A stretch of DNA of 46,288 nt from DATJAJ01 sp035622335 (GCA_035622335.1 DASPVO010000061.1:1-46288), one strand, 5' to 3'; numbered from the stretch's first letter, positions 1 through 9,200 are shown. Notes: generated by a model not told the origin, from the sequence alone. Made by a program: numbers and translations.

Positions 1-263
1 AGCCTCCTGTACTTTTTGGCAGCCCTCACGACCGAGTCTATCTCCGAAGGCTGTATCCTGGCCGACTCGACCCTCCGGCAGATGCGCAGGACTTCTGGAT
101 AGAGGACTTCCCTCTGTGCCGGAGAGAGCAGCTTTGAGTCCTTGACGCCGATCTCGCCCAGTTCGAGCACGGCGGACTCGTCTGCGCAGACGCCGGCTAC
201 CACAAGGGGTCCGGCTATGCAGCCCCTGCCCGCCTCGTCGACGCCCCCTGACGTCTCGCTCAA
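1..263 (-). CDS. rnhB: Ribonuclease HII, N-terminal part (gene runs off the window)
   Basis: The reading frame from a TTG at 263 towards position 1 encodes about 88 residues and continues past the window edge. Near its start it reads GVDEAGRGCIAGPLVVAGV, the hallmark first motif of RNase HII, whose Asp and Glu bind catalytic metal. It is followed by GVKDSKLLSPAQRE, matching the family's DSK-L-(S/T)xxxR segment. The enzyme removes RNA from RNA/DNA hybrids and misincorporated ribonucleotides during replication and repair. It lies 22 bases downstream of the THEP1-like gene on the same strand. The later catalytic Asp residues lie outside the window. The TTG start was chosen because the conserved motif begins six residues later and no ATG or GTG is seen in frame nearby. 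Confidence 0.9.
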   Translation of the reverse strand, partial: MSETSGGVDEAGRGCIAGPLVVAGVCADESAVLELGEIGVKDSKLLSPAQREVLYPEVLRICRRVESARIQPSEIDSVVRAAKKYRR

Positions 264-285
264 CGCTCGCCGAATCGGAACGGGA

Positions 286-834
286 TTAACTAGGCTTTCG
301 GAGCAGGGCCGCGAGCACCTCCGACGAGAGTTGGTCGACGAGCGAGTCTCTGTTCGTCAGCGTAACATCCGTGGATGACCCGGCTGCTGATTTCACTTCG
401 GCGATTAGGTCGTCATCCATCCTTTCGTGCACCACCGCGAGGAGTGGTCTCTGCGAATCTAGGCAGGCCCTCACCCCGCGCCTGAACTCGGGGCTGACCA
501 GCTCCATGGGCCCGAGCTCGTCTATGACTATCAGCTCAGCGGAGAGCGCTGCTCCCGCAAGAGAAGCACCTCCGATGTTCGCGAGGTCCATGAGGTTGAC
601 CCTGTACCTTCCTACCCTTGGTCCGAGCGGCGCCTTGACGGAGGCAAGCTCTCCCTCTTCGCCCGTTGAGAGGTTCTTGATGTTGAAGCCGACCCTCTCC
701 CCTCCCTTTCTCCTTTCCGACGTGACGCAACCTCCAACGATTACGCCTCTGCTCATCGCCCTCATCATGACCTTGGAGACCAGGGTGGACTTCCCTACGC
801 CTGGCGGACCCGTCACCGCCCACGTGGTCCTCAT
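286..834 (-). CDS. THEP1-like nucleoside-triphosphatase
   Basis: A 182-residue P-loop NTPase of the THEP1/NTPase_1 family (nucleoside triphosphate to diphosphate hydrolysis; cellular role unsettled). A Walker A motif (GPPGVGKST) lies about ten residues from the start. It is followed by the family-typical GGCVTSERRKGGERVGF segment and a Walker B-like LIVIDELGPMEL, in which the acidic pair is probably catalytic. A longer frame begins at 915, but the ATG at 834 is preferred: it gives the usual family length, puts the P-loop at the normal distance from the N terminus, and lies about 27 bases from a TATA-like box (minus-strand CTTATTGAGG, 866-857). RNase HII follows on the same strand. Confidence 0.85.
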   Translation of the reverse strand: MRTTWAVTGPPGVGKSTLVSKVMMRAMSRGVIVGGCVTSERRKGGERVGFNIKNLSTGEEGELASVKAPLGPRVGRYRVNLMDLANIGGASLAGAALSAELIVIDELGPMELVSPEFRRGVRACLDSQRPLLAVVHERMDDDLIAEVKSAAGSSTDVTLTNRDSLVDQLSSEVLAALLRKPS

Positions 835-856
835 CAGCTGCGCCTCGCGCTCACGC

Positions 857-892
857 CTCAATAAGGCATCGCAGCCCCGTGAAGGGTTTATG
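857..892. promoter_or_regulatory. Divergent promoter region between THEP1 and trm1
   Basis: Two A+T-rich boxes stand in a G+C-rich spacer. On the plus strand GGTTTATGC (about 885-893) lies about 27 bases before the trm1 ATG at 916. On the minus strand CTTATTGAGG (866-857) lies about 27 bases before the THEP1 ATG at 834. Both distances match archaeal TATA-to-start spacing for leaderless transcripts. Inferred from position and composition only. Confidence 0.5.
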
Positions 893-915
893 CGGACACC
901 TGGAGAGGCGACCAC

Positions 916-2067
916 ATGAAGTGGGCGAGGGTGAAGGAGGGAGAGACCGAACTCTCGGTCCCCGACATCAGCCTCAGGACGCCCGAGCCACCAACTTCCC
1001 CTGTCTTCTTCAATCCCGCTGCGGAACTCAACCGGGACGTTTCGGTCGCGGTCGTGCGGGCCACCAAGGGCTCGACCTTCTGCGACGCGCTCGCAGGAGT
1101 CGGTGCGAGGGGCGTGAGGGTGGCGAACGAAGCCGGGAGGGAGCTCAAAGTCTCGATGGTCGACTTCAACGAGCTCTCGCTCTCGGCCGCTAAGAGGAAT
1201 GCGGGGATCAACGGGGTGTCATCCCGCTGCGAGTTCGTCGGGGGCGAGGCGAACGCCTATCTCTTCACGCGTTTCAGGAGGACGGAGAAGTTCGACTACG
1301 TCGACGTCGACCCCTTTGGCACTCCAGTCTCCCACCTGCAAGCTGCATTGAACGCGACAGCGGATGGCGGGCTCGTGTCCGTGACAGCGACCGATACCGC
1401 GGTCCTATGCGGAGTCTATCCCGGGGTCTCCAGACGGAGGTATTCGGCGTCGACTGCCAAGGGAGACTACTGCCACGAGACGGGAGTCAGGATCCTAGCC
1501 AACGCTTGCAGGAGGGTGGCGGGGAGTCTGGACCTGGGCGCTTTCCCCGTGCTGGCCCACTGCACCAGGCACTACGTCAGGGTGTACCTCAGGGTCGAAG
1601 TGGGAGCGTCGAGGGCGGACGCAGCCCTGGAGAACGAAGGGTACGTCGCGGAGTGTCCGTCGTGCGGTGAACGGTTTGCGACAAGGGAGCGGCCCACTCG
1701 GTGCGAGAACTGCGATGGAAGGCTCTCGGTCGCAGGCCCGCTGTGGGTCGGACCTCTGGTCGACGAGGGATTGCTCAAGCGCGCGACGAAGGCGAGCGGT
1801 GAGAGGGCCCGGCTCCTGCTCTCCTCGCTGAGGGACTTGAACCATTTCCCTCCCTACGGGTACGATGTCTCGAGCGTCTCCTCGGCCCTAAGGCTCCCGG
1901 GAGTATCGCCGGCTGTGGTCGCGGATGAGCTACGTTTGAATGGTTTCCGCTGGGGAACCCAGCCCTTCGAGAAGAAGGGCCTGAAGACAGACGCGAGCTA
2001 CGCAGAGGTGGCGGACGCGGTCACGCGCGCTTCCAGCCGGAACAGAAGTAATACAGCTCGGCGCTGA
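916..2067 (+). CDS. trm1: tRNA (guanine(26)-N2)-dimethyltransferase Trm1
   Basis: A 383-residue SAM-dependent enzyme that dimethylates G26 at the junction of the D and anticodon stems of tRNA. Visible features: an N-terminal SPVFFNPAAELNRD segment typical of Trm1, the SAM-binding loop FCDALAGVGARGVR (residues 56-69), the catalytic-site motif DVDPFGTP (130-137), and a C-terminal zinc ribbon with CPSC (247-250) and CENC (263-266). Length is normal for archaeal Trm1. The start ATG follows a TATA-like box at about 27 bases, so the message is probably leaderless. The 3' end overlaps the convergent rlmE gene by 47 bases. Confidence 0.95.
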   Translation: MKWARVKEGETELSVPDISLRTPEPPTSPVFFNPAAELNRDVSVAVVRATKGSTFCDALAGVGARGVRVANEAGRELKVSMVDFNELSLSAAKRNAGINGVSSRCEFVGGEANAYLFTRFRRTEKFDYVDVDPFGTPVSHLQAALNATADGGLVSVTATDTAVLCGVYPGVSRRRYSASTAKGDYCHETGVRILANACRRVAGSLDLGAFPVLAHCTRHYVRVYLRVEVGASRADAALENEGYVAECPSCGERFATRERPTRCENCDGRLSVAGPLWVGPLVDEGLLKRATKASGERARLLLSSLRDLNHFPPYGYDVSSVSSALRLPGVSPAVVADELRLNGFRWGTQPFEKKGLKTDASYAEVADAVTRASSRNRSNTARR

Positions 2068-2620
2068 CGCTCCTGCTCGCACGAGGCTTGATTGGCCTGA
2101 CGTCTTCGAAGCGTCGCCTAAGCTCCGAGCGGACCTCCTGGGACCTCTCGCCCTCGAAGAGCTTGAGGAAGGCGCAGCCACCGTCCTTCAGGAGCCCCTC
2201 TGAGAGCTGCAGCACTCGGAGGGTTAGGTCGGCCTGCCTCGACCCGTCCATCTCCCAGACTCCAGTTACAGAAGGGGCCAGGTCTGAAAGAATCACGTCT
2301 GCTGGCCGGGTCAACAGGGAAAGGACCTTTTCCATGACCCTGGGGTCTTCCACGTCCATTCGGACGAATCTGACGTTCTTCAGCTTCAGCCTGACCTCGT
2401 GCGTGTCGACGCCGACGACCACGCCCCGCTCCCCGACCATCTTCGAAGACACCTGGAGCCATCCCCCGGGCGCGGCCCCCAGGTCCACAACGGCGTCCCC
2501 TTCCCTGATGAAGCCGTACTTCTCGTTCGCTTCGATAAGCTTGAACGCCGCTCTGCTCTTGTAGCCTTGCTCCTTCGCGAGCCTCCTGTAGAGGTCTCTT
2601 CGCGCTTCGTGCAGCCTCAT
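2021..2620 (-). CDS. rlmE: RlmE/FtsJ family rRNA 2'-O-methyltransferase
   Basis: A 199-residue FtsJ/RrmJ-like enzyme, expected to methylate a 23S rRNA uridine ribose (possibly tRNA). The full catalytic K-D-K-E tetrad is visible: K27 in KSRAAFKL, D113 in SDLAPS, K153 in FLKLFEG and E188 in SAELYYF. The SAM loop is DLGAAPGGWLQ (46-56). It is the last gene of the minus-strand cluster, 28 bases after the RPC34-like gene, and runs tail to tail into trm1 with a 47-base overlap. Archaeal versions often carry a C-terminal TRAM domain; this one ends right after the methyltransferase fold, like the bacterial form. Confidence 0.93.
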   Translation of the reverse strand: MRLHEARRDLYRRLAKEQGYKSRAAFKLIEANEKYGFIREGDAVVDLGAAPGGWLQVSSKMVGERGVVVGVDTHEVRLKLKNVRFVRMDVEDPRVMEKVLSLLTRPADVILSDLAPSVTGVWEMDGSRQADLTLRVLQLSEGLLKDGGCAFLKLFEGERSQEVRSELRRRFEDVRPIKPRASRSVSAELYYFCSGWKRA

Positions 2621-2648
2621 GGTCTCCCGCCGTGTGTAAGCTTCGAGG

Positions 2649-3140
2649 TCAGGGTGCGGCGACCGGACTGGGCGCGGCCACCTGGAGAGCCTCCCTCGCT
2701 TCGGTGATCGCCCAAGGACCGATCCAAGGGCAGACGTACGGGCTTATCTCTCCGTCGACTGAGCACTTCGACTCGTACTGGCAGACGATGCAGGGCGCTT
2801 TCTCTATGGAGGCCATGTCGGTGGGGAACCTGAGCGGGGTCAGCTTGTACGTCCACCTTCCGTCCTCCAAGACCTTCACCCGTCCGATGAGACCTCGTCT
2901 CTCGAGCCTGATGGCCAACCTTGAACCGTCCCTGCTCGTGAGTCCGAGCTCCTTCCAGATCTCGCTCTGCAGGACTCCATCCTTCCCCCGCTCTACGACG
3001 AGCTTGTAGACGCGAGAGGTGAGGTCGACGAGCTCCTCCTCTGTCCTTTCGGTCGGCGGCTCCTTCGCGTCTTTCGGCTTGGACCCCTTCGTCTTCGCCT
3101 GCTTCGTCTTAGGTTTCGATTTCTTCGACTTGTCTGCCAT
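2649..3140 (-). CDS. rpc34: RPC34-type RNA polymerase III subunit homologue with an Fe-S motif
   Basis: A 163-residue protein. Residues 1-30 are Lys-rich. Residues 36-100 form a winged-helix domain (for example VLQSEIWKELGLTSRD then LERRGLIGR). The C terminus carries four cysteines, C117, C120, C126 and C137, ending in CPW, in the arrangement reported for the Fe-S cluster of RPC34/RPC39 homologues of Crenarchaeota and Thaumarchaeota. The eukaryotic protein bridges Pol III and TFIIIB; an initiation role with the adjacent TFB is a natural inference. The ATG overlaps the TFB stop codon as TAATG, so the two genes are translationally coupled. A longer frame from 3194 is less likely because it overlaps TFB. 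Confidence 0.82.
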   Translation of the reverse strand: MADKSKKSKPKTKQAKTKGSKPKDAKEPPTERTEEELVDLTSRVYKLVVERGKDGVLQSEIWKELGLTSRDGSRLAIRLERRGLIGRVKVLEDGRWTYKLTPLRFPTDMASIEKAPCIVCQYESKCSVDGEISPYVCPWIGPWAITEAREALQVAAPSPVAAP

Positions 3141-4093
3141 TACGCCGCGACCAGCTCCTGTCTTATCACGAAGTTGTCCAGGATCTCTCTGCACCTGTTC
3201 CGGACGGTGACCTCCGTCACTTCAGCGAACTCTGCTATCTCCCTCTGGGGCAAGTGCTGCCCGAGCATCACCGAGGATAGATAAACGTAGGCGGCCGCTA
3301 GCCCCGCCGGAGCCTTGCCGCTCGAGATCTTGGAGTCGTTCGTCTTCCTGGATAGCGTGAGCGCTAGATGCTCCACCTTCGGGTCGATCTTGGCCGTGTT
3401 GACGAGCTTGGAGATGTACTTCTCGACGGAAGGCGGCGGTACGTAGTCCTTCTCGACCTCCTTGAGAACGAGTCTGAAGTACCTGGCCACGCTCCCCTTC
3501 TCCATCCCCGCGGCCCTCGCGACCTCCTTTAGCGTCCTGGAGACGCCGCACTTCCTACACGCAAGATAGACGGTCGCGGCGGTCATACCCAATATCGACT
3601 TGCTCTTGGCTACCTTCATCCTCGCGGAGGTCCTGTAGATCTGCGCCGCGGTCTCCGCCACGTTGTCCGGAAGATTCAGTGCCTCGCAGAGCTCGTTTAT
3701 CTTGGAGAGGACGTTCGAGAGTCCCCGCTCCTCGCTCGAGATCGTCCTGATGCGGCTCTGCCACTTCTTCATCTTCTCGAACGTGGCCCTCACCGACGGG
3801 TCCAGGTGTTTCCCGTGGGAGTCCCTCATCGTCCTGCTTATCTCCGTGGTCAAGCCCATGTCGTGCAGAGCGAGCGTCGTGGGTGCCCCGACCCTCACCC
3901 TCTTGTTCTTCTCCTCGATGTCCATCGCCTTCCACTCCGGGCCTTCGTCCGCCGGAGCGTAGGTCACGTACCCGCACGCGGGGCAGACCTGCTCCCCCTT
4001 CTCGGTGTCGCCGATGAGCCTGTTGCCGCAGACCGGGCAGTAGGTCCTGAATGAGTCGTCTCTCTTAGTGTCCCAAACGCTCAGCCAATTCAC
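3140..4093 (-). CDS. tfb: Transcription initiation factor B (TFB)
   Basis: A 317-residue archaeal TFIIB homologue that recruits RNA polymerase to TBP-bound promoters. An N-terminal zinc ribbon has CPVCG (C19, C22) and CPACGYV (C37, C40). It is followed by the B-reader/linker, including the DMGLTTEIS segment, and two cyclin folds (roughly 105-200 and 205-305) that contact TBP and the BRE; the last part contains a helix-turn-helix-like QREIAEFAEVTEVTVRNR. Translation starts at GTG, whose last bases overlap the Gar1 stop codon (GTGA). The 3' end overlaps the RPC34-like ATG. Full length with all zinc ligands present. Confidence 0.97.
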   Translation of the reverse strand: MNWLSVWDTKRDDSFRTYCPVCGNRLIGDTEKGEQVCPACGYVTYAPADEGPEWKAMDIEEKNKRVRVGAPTTLALHDMGLTTEISRTMRDSHGKHLDPSVRATFEKMKKWQSRIRTISSEERGLSNVLSKINELCEALNLPDNVAETAAQIYRTSARMKVAKSKSILGMTAATVYLACRKCGVSRTLKEVARAAGMEKGSVARYFRLVLKEVEKDYVPPPSVEKYISKLVNTAKIDPKVEHLALTLSRKTNDSKISSGKAPAGLAAAYVYLSSVMLGQHLPQREIAEFAEVTEVTVRNRCREILDNFVIRQELVAA

Positions 4094-4311
4094 CCGTTGC
4101 CGAAGACAGGATCGCCCTTGTTGCCGACTCTGCTAGTTGAAATCGCTATGGATGCGTACGGTGACGCCACGGGACCTATCAGCTCCACGACCCTGCCGAG
4201 CTTCCTCTCCTTTGAATCGAAGACGCTAGACCCGGGCTCCGCCTTTGTCTGCAGCTTCACGATGAGTCGGCCGCTCTTTGCTTGATGGACTACAGAACCG
4301 ACTCGCTGCAA
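4090..4311 (-). CDS. gar1: H/ACA ribonucleoprotein protein Gar1
   Basis: A small (about 73 residues) beta-barrel protein of H/ACA guide RNPs, which direct pseudouridylation of rRNA together with Cbf5, Nop10 and L7Ae. The sequence RVGSVVHQAKSGRLIVKL followed by VELIGPVASPYASI contains the family signature GPV-x-x-PY-x-S. The frame stays open upstream (ATG at 4365 or further), but homology starts at QRVGS. A TATA-like TTTAAA (4345-4340) lies about 31 bases before the TTG at 4311, so that TTG was chosen; an ATG at 4365 is the alternative. The stop overlaps the TFB GTG. Confidence 0.82.
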   Translation of the reverse strand: MQRVGSVVHQAKSGRLIVKLQTKAEPGSSVFDSKERKLGRVVELIGPVASPYASIAISTSRVGNKGDPVFGNG

Positions 4312-4339
4312 GAGTGAAGCGCTTCGAGAAAATCTTACC

Positions 4340-4345
4340 TTTAAA
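4340..4345 (-). promoter_or_regulatory. TATA-like box for gar1-tfb-rpc34-rlmE
   Basis: Minus-strand TTTAAA inside an A+T-rich island between the SRP19 stop (4392) and the Gar1 TTG (4311). Spacing to the proposed start is about 31 bases. It would give TFB and its downstream genes their own promoter within the long cluster. Position and composition are the only evidence. Confidence 0.45.
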
Positions 4346-4391
4346 CCTTGCGTGAAATCTGACATGTTTTTCGACCTTGTCGAACGAAATT

Positions 4392-4688
4392 CTACTTTTT
4401 CGGGGCTTGAGAGTGCGCTGTTGACAATTCTTTCGCAATTTTTAGAATCAAAGCCTTCTTCGGCTTTTCCTTGCGGATTGAGACGTAACCGGACTCTTTT
4501 GGAGCGGAAGAGGGGAACTGCCCTCTTTGAGCCACCGGGTCGAGGCTCAATTTCCTGCACGCTCCTTCGAGCTGCTCGAGCGTGGGAGACTTCGTAGCGA
4601 CGCTGATTGGGACCCTCCTCCCTTCACTCCTCTTCAGCTCCGAGTTGAAGTAGTCGAGCCAGATTACGTATCGGTCGTAGTCCTTCAT
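4392..4688 (-). CDS. srp19: Signal recognition particle 19 kDa protein
   Basis: A 98-residue SRP19 protein that binds helices 6 and 8 of 7S RNA and assists SRP54 loading. The start MKDYDRYVIWLDYFNSELKR matches the conserved first strand, and SEGRRVPISVATKSPTLEQL gives the RNA-binding RRVP region. The C terminus is Lys-rich. The ATG overlaps the S8e stop as ATGA, so it is co-translated with the ribosomal protein gene. Confidence 0.93.
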   Translation of the reverse strand: MKDYDRYVIWLDYFNSELKRSEGRRVPISVATKSPTLEQLEGACRKLSLDPVAQRGQFPSSAPKESGYVSIRKEKPKKALILKIAKELSTAHSQAPKK

Positions 4689-5071
4689 TTCTGCCCGGTC
4701 AGTACCGCGTTCACCACGCCGTCGTCGGTGGGCTTCGAGGTCACCCTCGCCTCCCCCGCCTCCGTCTCTATAACGGCGCCCCTCGTGATCACCCCTCTCC
4801 TCTCGTAGTCCCTGTTGGCCGGACTGCTCTTGACGCGGACTATCTTGGACTTCGTGACCTTACCGGAAGGCCCCGCGACGTTCGCGACGTCGGCAGCGGT
4901 CAGACCGATGACGAGGTGACCTCCCCTGAGCCTCGAGGTTCGAACCGCCACGGGGCCCACGGTGGGCTCCATCGCGTAGCTGTCTCTCTCAAACGCTCTC
5001 CTTCCTCTGTTTGCCTTCCTCCTTCCTCCGGTGGACTTTCGTTTCCTGAGGTTCTCGATCGACTTCGTCAT
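4685..5071 (-). CDS. rps8e: Small ribosomal subunit protein eS8 (S8e)
   Basis: A 128-residue archaeal S8e protein of the 30S subunit. The basic N terminus (KRKSTGGRRKANRGRR) and the conserved RTSRLRGG and KVTKSKIVRVKSSPANRDYERRGVITRG regions are diagnostic. A TATA-like GCTTAACATC (about 5106-5097) lies about 27-30 bases upstream of the ATG, suggesting its own promoter in the 43-base gap after scpB. The stop overlaps the srp19 ATG. Confidence 0.96.
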   Translation of the reverse strand: MTKSIENLRKRKSTGGRRKANRGRRAFERDSYAMEPTVGPVAVRTSRLRGGHLVIGLTAADVANVAGPSGKVTKSKIVRVKSSPANRDYERRGVITRGAVIETEAGEARVTSKPTDDGVVNAVLTGQK

Positions 5072-5114
5072 GTTTCGACCGCTGCCCCTTCAGCCTGATG
5101 TTAAGCGTTTTGGC

Positions 5115-5639
5115 TCAGAGGGAGAGGTTCCGTCCGCCCAGCTGCTTCTTCATCGAGGTGACATCGAGGCTGAGCCCGAAGTACTCAGAGAAACGGAGCG
5201 TCGTCTTGTACGACTTGCTCCTACCCTGCTTCTCTCCCGTCACGAAGCCGACCTCCTCGAGCTCCTTCAGGTGCTGGTAGACCGCGGAGGACCTCCGGAG
5301 CACGAGCTCGCCCGCCGTTATCGGCTGGAAGTAGGCGATGAATGAGAGCGTCCTCAGGGCAGCCTTGGAGAGGAGCGGCCTGGTCGCGAACTTCCGAGCG
5401 ACCTGGGTGTACTCTGTCCTGAGCTGCATCGCGAACCTCGGCCCCGGGTACTCGATGACCTCCACAGCGTGCATCGACGAGTTGACCGACTTCAGAATCT
5501 CCCTCGCCAGCGCGACGACCTTCCTCTCAGAAGCGGTCCCCGCGGCCCTCGCAAGCTCGGCAGCGTTGAGCGGCCTTCCCGACGCGTACAGTGCGGCCTC
5601 TATGCGAGACACGAGCTCGACGTGAGGAAGCTCACTCAA
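5115..5639 (-). CDS. scpB: Segregation and condensation protein B (ScpB)
   Basis: A 174-residue ScpB, one of the two kleisin-complex subunits of the SMC condensin. Two tandem winged-helix domains are visible. The first begins VSRIEAALYASGRPLNAAEL, the classic ScpB entry motif, and the second covers roughly 85-160. ScpB dimers bind ScpA and modulate SMC ATPase activity. The start is a TTG overlapping the scpA stop by 8 bases. Gene order smc-scpA-scpB with overlaps argues for a stoichiometric operon. Confidence 0.92.
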   Translation of the reverse strand: MSELPHVELVSRIEAALYASGRPLNAAELARAAGTASERKVVALAREILKSVNSSMHAVEVIEYPGPRFAMQLRTEYTQVARKFATRPLLSKAALRTLSFIAYFQPITAGELVLRRSSAVYQHLKELEEVGFVTGEKQGRSKSYKTTLRFSEYFGLSLDVTSMKKQLGGRNLSL

Positions 5640-6297
5640 GTTGGCCCACCGACACCACCAGCGCGTCAGCGTCGTCCTCCTCCTGGTCTATGATCACCTC
5701 GCCCTGGTGGGCCGCGAAGAGGAGGAGGATGAAGACGCGCGCGGCGTCGACTGGGCTAAGGCCGGATATCAGCTCCGAAAGGAGCGCCTTACCGCTCCCG
5801 CGGAGTCTCTCCACGAGGACCTTCCTGAACTCCTGGAGCAGAGACTGAAGCGAGATGACGTAGTCGTCGATGTTCGGCGGCTGGAGGTCCTCCAGGGGCA
5901 GGGGGTTCTTCTCCTGAGTCCCCGATCCCTCTCCGACTATCTGCTCGAGAATCCTGCCGAGCTCGTCGAAGAGCTCCTCCACGTTCGTGGAGTAGACCTC
6001 GTACCTGAACGGCATGACTATGATCTGAGGGGGCTCCGAAGCGTCCACCAGCCTCCGTCTCGCCTTGAGCCTCTCGAAGAGAAAGAGCGTCTCGACCTTT
6101 AGTCTGTAGATCGTGGCCGAGGACAGAGCCGCGGTCCCCGCTGCTCTCAGGTCCACGAGCTCCGAGGTCTTTATCGTCTGCAGGAACAGGTCCAGGAGGT
6201 CGCTGAGGTTGATCTCCCACGGGCTCCTCCGCTTCGCGAGCGTGGGGTCGACGAGGACGTTGAGCGGCGGCCTCGAGAGTATGGAGTGGTCAACCAC
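5632..6297 (-). CDS. scpA: Segregation and condensation protein A (ScpA kleisin)
   Basis: A 221-residue kleisin that bridges the two SMC heads. The N-terminal segment SPWEINLSDLLDLFLQTIK is the conserved ScpA helix that contacts the SMC neck. The C-terminal winged helix (about 165-215) includes LSPVDAARVFILLLFAAHQGEV, a motif typical of ScpA/Rad21 ends. The start is a GTG overlapping the smc stop by 8 bases. An acidic tail (QEEDDAD) is present. The middle is shorter than in many bacterial ScpA proteins. Confidence 0.9.
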   Translation of the reverse strand: MVDHSILSRPPLNVLVDPTLAKRRSPWEINLSDLLDLFLQTIKTSELVDLRAAGTAALSSATIYRLKVETLFLFERLKARRRLVDASEPPQIIVMPFRYEVYSTNVEELFDELGRILEQIVGEGSGTQEKNPLPLEDLQPPNIDDYVISLQSLLQEFRKVLVERLRGSGKALLSELISGLSPVDAARVFILLLFAAHQGEVIIDQEEDDADALVVSVGQLE

Positions 6298-9200
6298 GGT
6301 TGATGGGCAACTCCGCCGGCTTGTAGTGTACCATCCTCGAGACGCCTCCAGCCGAATAGACGCCGTAGGTCGTGTCGCTCTCCGCGACGAAGACGTCTCG
6401 TAGAGTGATCGAGATCATCTGGGCGGTCTCCGACCGGCTCTTGATGAACTGAGCGAGGTTCCCCGAATTGACGGCGTCGAGCGCGGCGTCGATCTCGTCG
6501 AAGAGGTAGAACGGATGGGGCTGCACGCCCTGCATCGCCAGGATCAGCGAGACGCCCGAGACCGCCTTCTCGCCTCCGCTGAGCGAGAGCGACTCCCAAG
6601 CGGGCTTTGAACCGAACCTGGCCATCAGAAGGACTCCTCCTGAGAAGATGTCGTCTGGCTTCTCGAGCTCTAGCCAAGCCTCGCCGCCGGTCAACCTACC
6701 GAAGATGCCCTTGAACTCCTCTCCTATCCTCTCGTAGGCCGCCACGAAGACCTTCCTCTTTTCTGCGTCGACGCTCTCGATGAACGCGATGATCGAGTTC
6801 CTCTCTTTTTCGAGCTCGTTGTGACGTACCGAGAGGCTCTTGTAATTGACGAACATCTCCTTGTACTGCCTGTCGGCTCCCCTGTTAACGGAGTAGACGA
6901 CCTGCTGGTACTCAGACTCGAGCTCCGCGAGCAAGGAGTCGGCTCCGTCGAAGACCTCTGGCTCCTCCGAATAGCCTAGGATGCGAAGGCTCCCCAGGCC
7001 GTCCTCAACCTTGCCGCTTATCCCTTCTACTTGGCCGTTGACGGTGAGCAACTCCTTCTCCGCTGCCGTCCTGGACCTGGACGTCGACTCCCTCTCCTCC
7101 TTGAGCCGTCGCAGCCTGCTCTCGAATTCGTCCAGCACGGGCTGGCTCTTCCTCGATGACTCCTTGATCTTGTCGATCTGCGAGCTGAGCTCAGCCTTCT
7201 GCTCGCTGAGTTCCTTGATCCTCTTCGGCGCGTCTCGAACGTAGTCCTTGAAGGACGCGAGGTCGGCCTGAGCGTTCTCCAGGTCAATCTTGTTCTCTTC
7301 GAGAGTCCTGCTCAGCACGTTCTCGAGGTTGGCCCTCTCTCTGAGCAGAGAGAGGTTCGTTTCTGCGATTCTGTTCCTGATCCCGTCGACCTCGGAGGAC
7401 AGTGTCGTCTTCGCGCCCTCGAGCTCTGCGAGCATCTCCTCCAGGCCCAGCTCGCGCGTGTTCCTGAGAAGCTCCTGGAGGGAACCGACGCCCCTCGAGA
7501 TCGAGTCCCGCCTCTCGGTCGCCGCATTCACCTTCCCTTCGAGCTTCGCGACGAGCTTCGCCTGCTTCTCGAACTCAGAGTTCATGGCCTTGAAGATAGA
7601 CCTGTAACGGCTTGTTATCCCGCCGAAAGTGTTCGACTCGGCCTTCAACCCGGCCACACTGGCGATCCTCTTTGCGCGTTCCTTCAAGAGCGAGCGAGAG
7701 TCGGACTCCGCAGCCTCGAGCTGCGCCTTCCTCCTCTCAATTGCTCCCCTCAGCGCGCCCACGGCGTCCTCGATGTCACTGATACCCTCGATGTTCTCCA
7801 GGCCCTGCATGAGGTTCATCAGCACCTCCTGGTATCCGAAGGTGAATGCCCTGCCTCCGGGCTCGAAGACCTCTCCTTCGAGCGTCACCGCCTTGACGCC
7901 CTCTGAAGCGAGAATGTAGCCTATCGCCTCGGTGTCGACCAGCACCGTGTCGCCGGCGATGAAGTTGACGAGGCCCTCAAACCTCTCTTCGTGCTTGACG
8001 AGCTTCGCGAGCGGCCCCACGACACCCGCGGACCTCTCGACCTCGACCTCACTGCAGCCCGCGACCTCGCTCAGCGGGATGATCGCGAAGGCCCGCGCAT
8101 TGAACGTCTTTGCCGCCTTGATTAGCTGCGTCATGGAGTGCAAGTCCTCGACCACGAAGGCCGACATCCATCTTCCCATCACCGCGTTCACCGGCTTCGA
8201 GTACTGCTGGGGGAACTTCACGAACTGTCCCAGCCTGCCCACGTATCCCGGGACTCCACCGCTGTCGCAGAACTCCTGGAGTTTGAACTGGCCCGTCCTC
8301 TCCCCGGCCAGGCTCTGCGAGACCTGCCTGAACGCCATCTCCTTCGAGACCTCTGCAGTAGCCTTCTCCAGGACCTTTCTCGCAGAGTCGATCGACGCCT
8401 GGAGCTTCGTCTTCTTCTTGTCGGCAGAATTGAAGCTGGCATCGAGGCTGTTCAGCTCCTTCGTCGACCCTTCGTAGAGGTCCGAGAGCTGCTTCGTCTT
8501 CGTATCGAGGTTACCGAGGAGCGTCGCATAACCGTCCACCCTCCTCTTCAGCTCATCGAGCCGCTTTCGCTCCGCTCCGAGCGCCGCGCCCGACGCGTTT
8601 ATCGCGAGTTCGGCCTGGTTCTGCTTCTGGGCGAGGTCTGCGAGCTTCACCTGAACGCGGGCACTCTGCCTGTTGGTCTTGTCGATCGTGCCCCTCAGCT
8701 CGTCCGCCGCAGAGACATACTGCTTGAGCCTCTCGGCGTGGTCAAGGTGCTTCGCGTCGAGCTTGGACAGCTCAGATGTAAGCTGCTTGACGAGCGAGCT
8801 ACTCGCTGAGACCTCCTTCTCCTTCGTCGCCACGACCTCTTTGAGCTGGGGGACTGTCTCATCCTCCAAAGACCTCAGATTCTCCTCGGAGTCCTTGAGC
8901 CCCGTCTCGAGAGTGTTCAGGTCGTTCTCCACCTGTGCGAGCTGGAACTGCAGGTCGACGTGGCTAGACCCACCCCCCTGAATCACGTCCACGATGAACC
9001 TCGTCCTCTCTTCCTCGACTCGGGAAGTCTTCTGCTCCGTCTCATCCAGCCTCGTCGTCAGCTCCTGGACCCTGGCTTCGGCCTCCCGCGCCATCGACCT
9101 TAGTGAGTCCAGCCGAACCCTGTACTCGCCTATCTTCTTCGCCGTCTTGACCGCCGAGAGCCACCTGATCTGGCCTTCTAACAGGTTGAACCTGATCATG

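Noticed and set aside
371..919. Long plus-strand open frame opposite the THEP1-like gene
   Set aside because: It mirrors the real minus-strand gene, has no family motif and reflects the high G+C content; similar mirror frames opposite smc, cdc48, abce1 and others were dropped for the same reason.
8138..8809. 223-codon open frame antisense to smc
   Set aside because: Rich in Arg, Leu and Glu with no recognisable domain, and wholly inside the SMC coiled-coil coding sequence.
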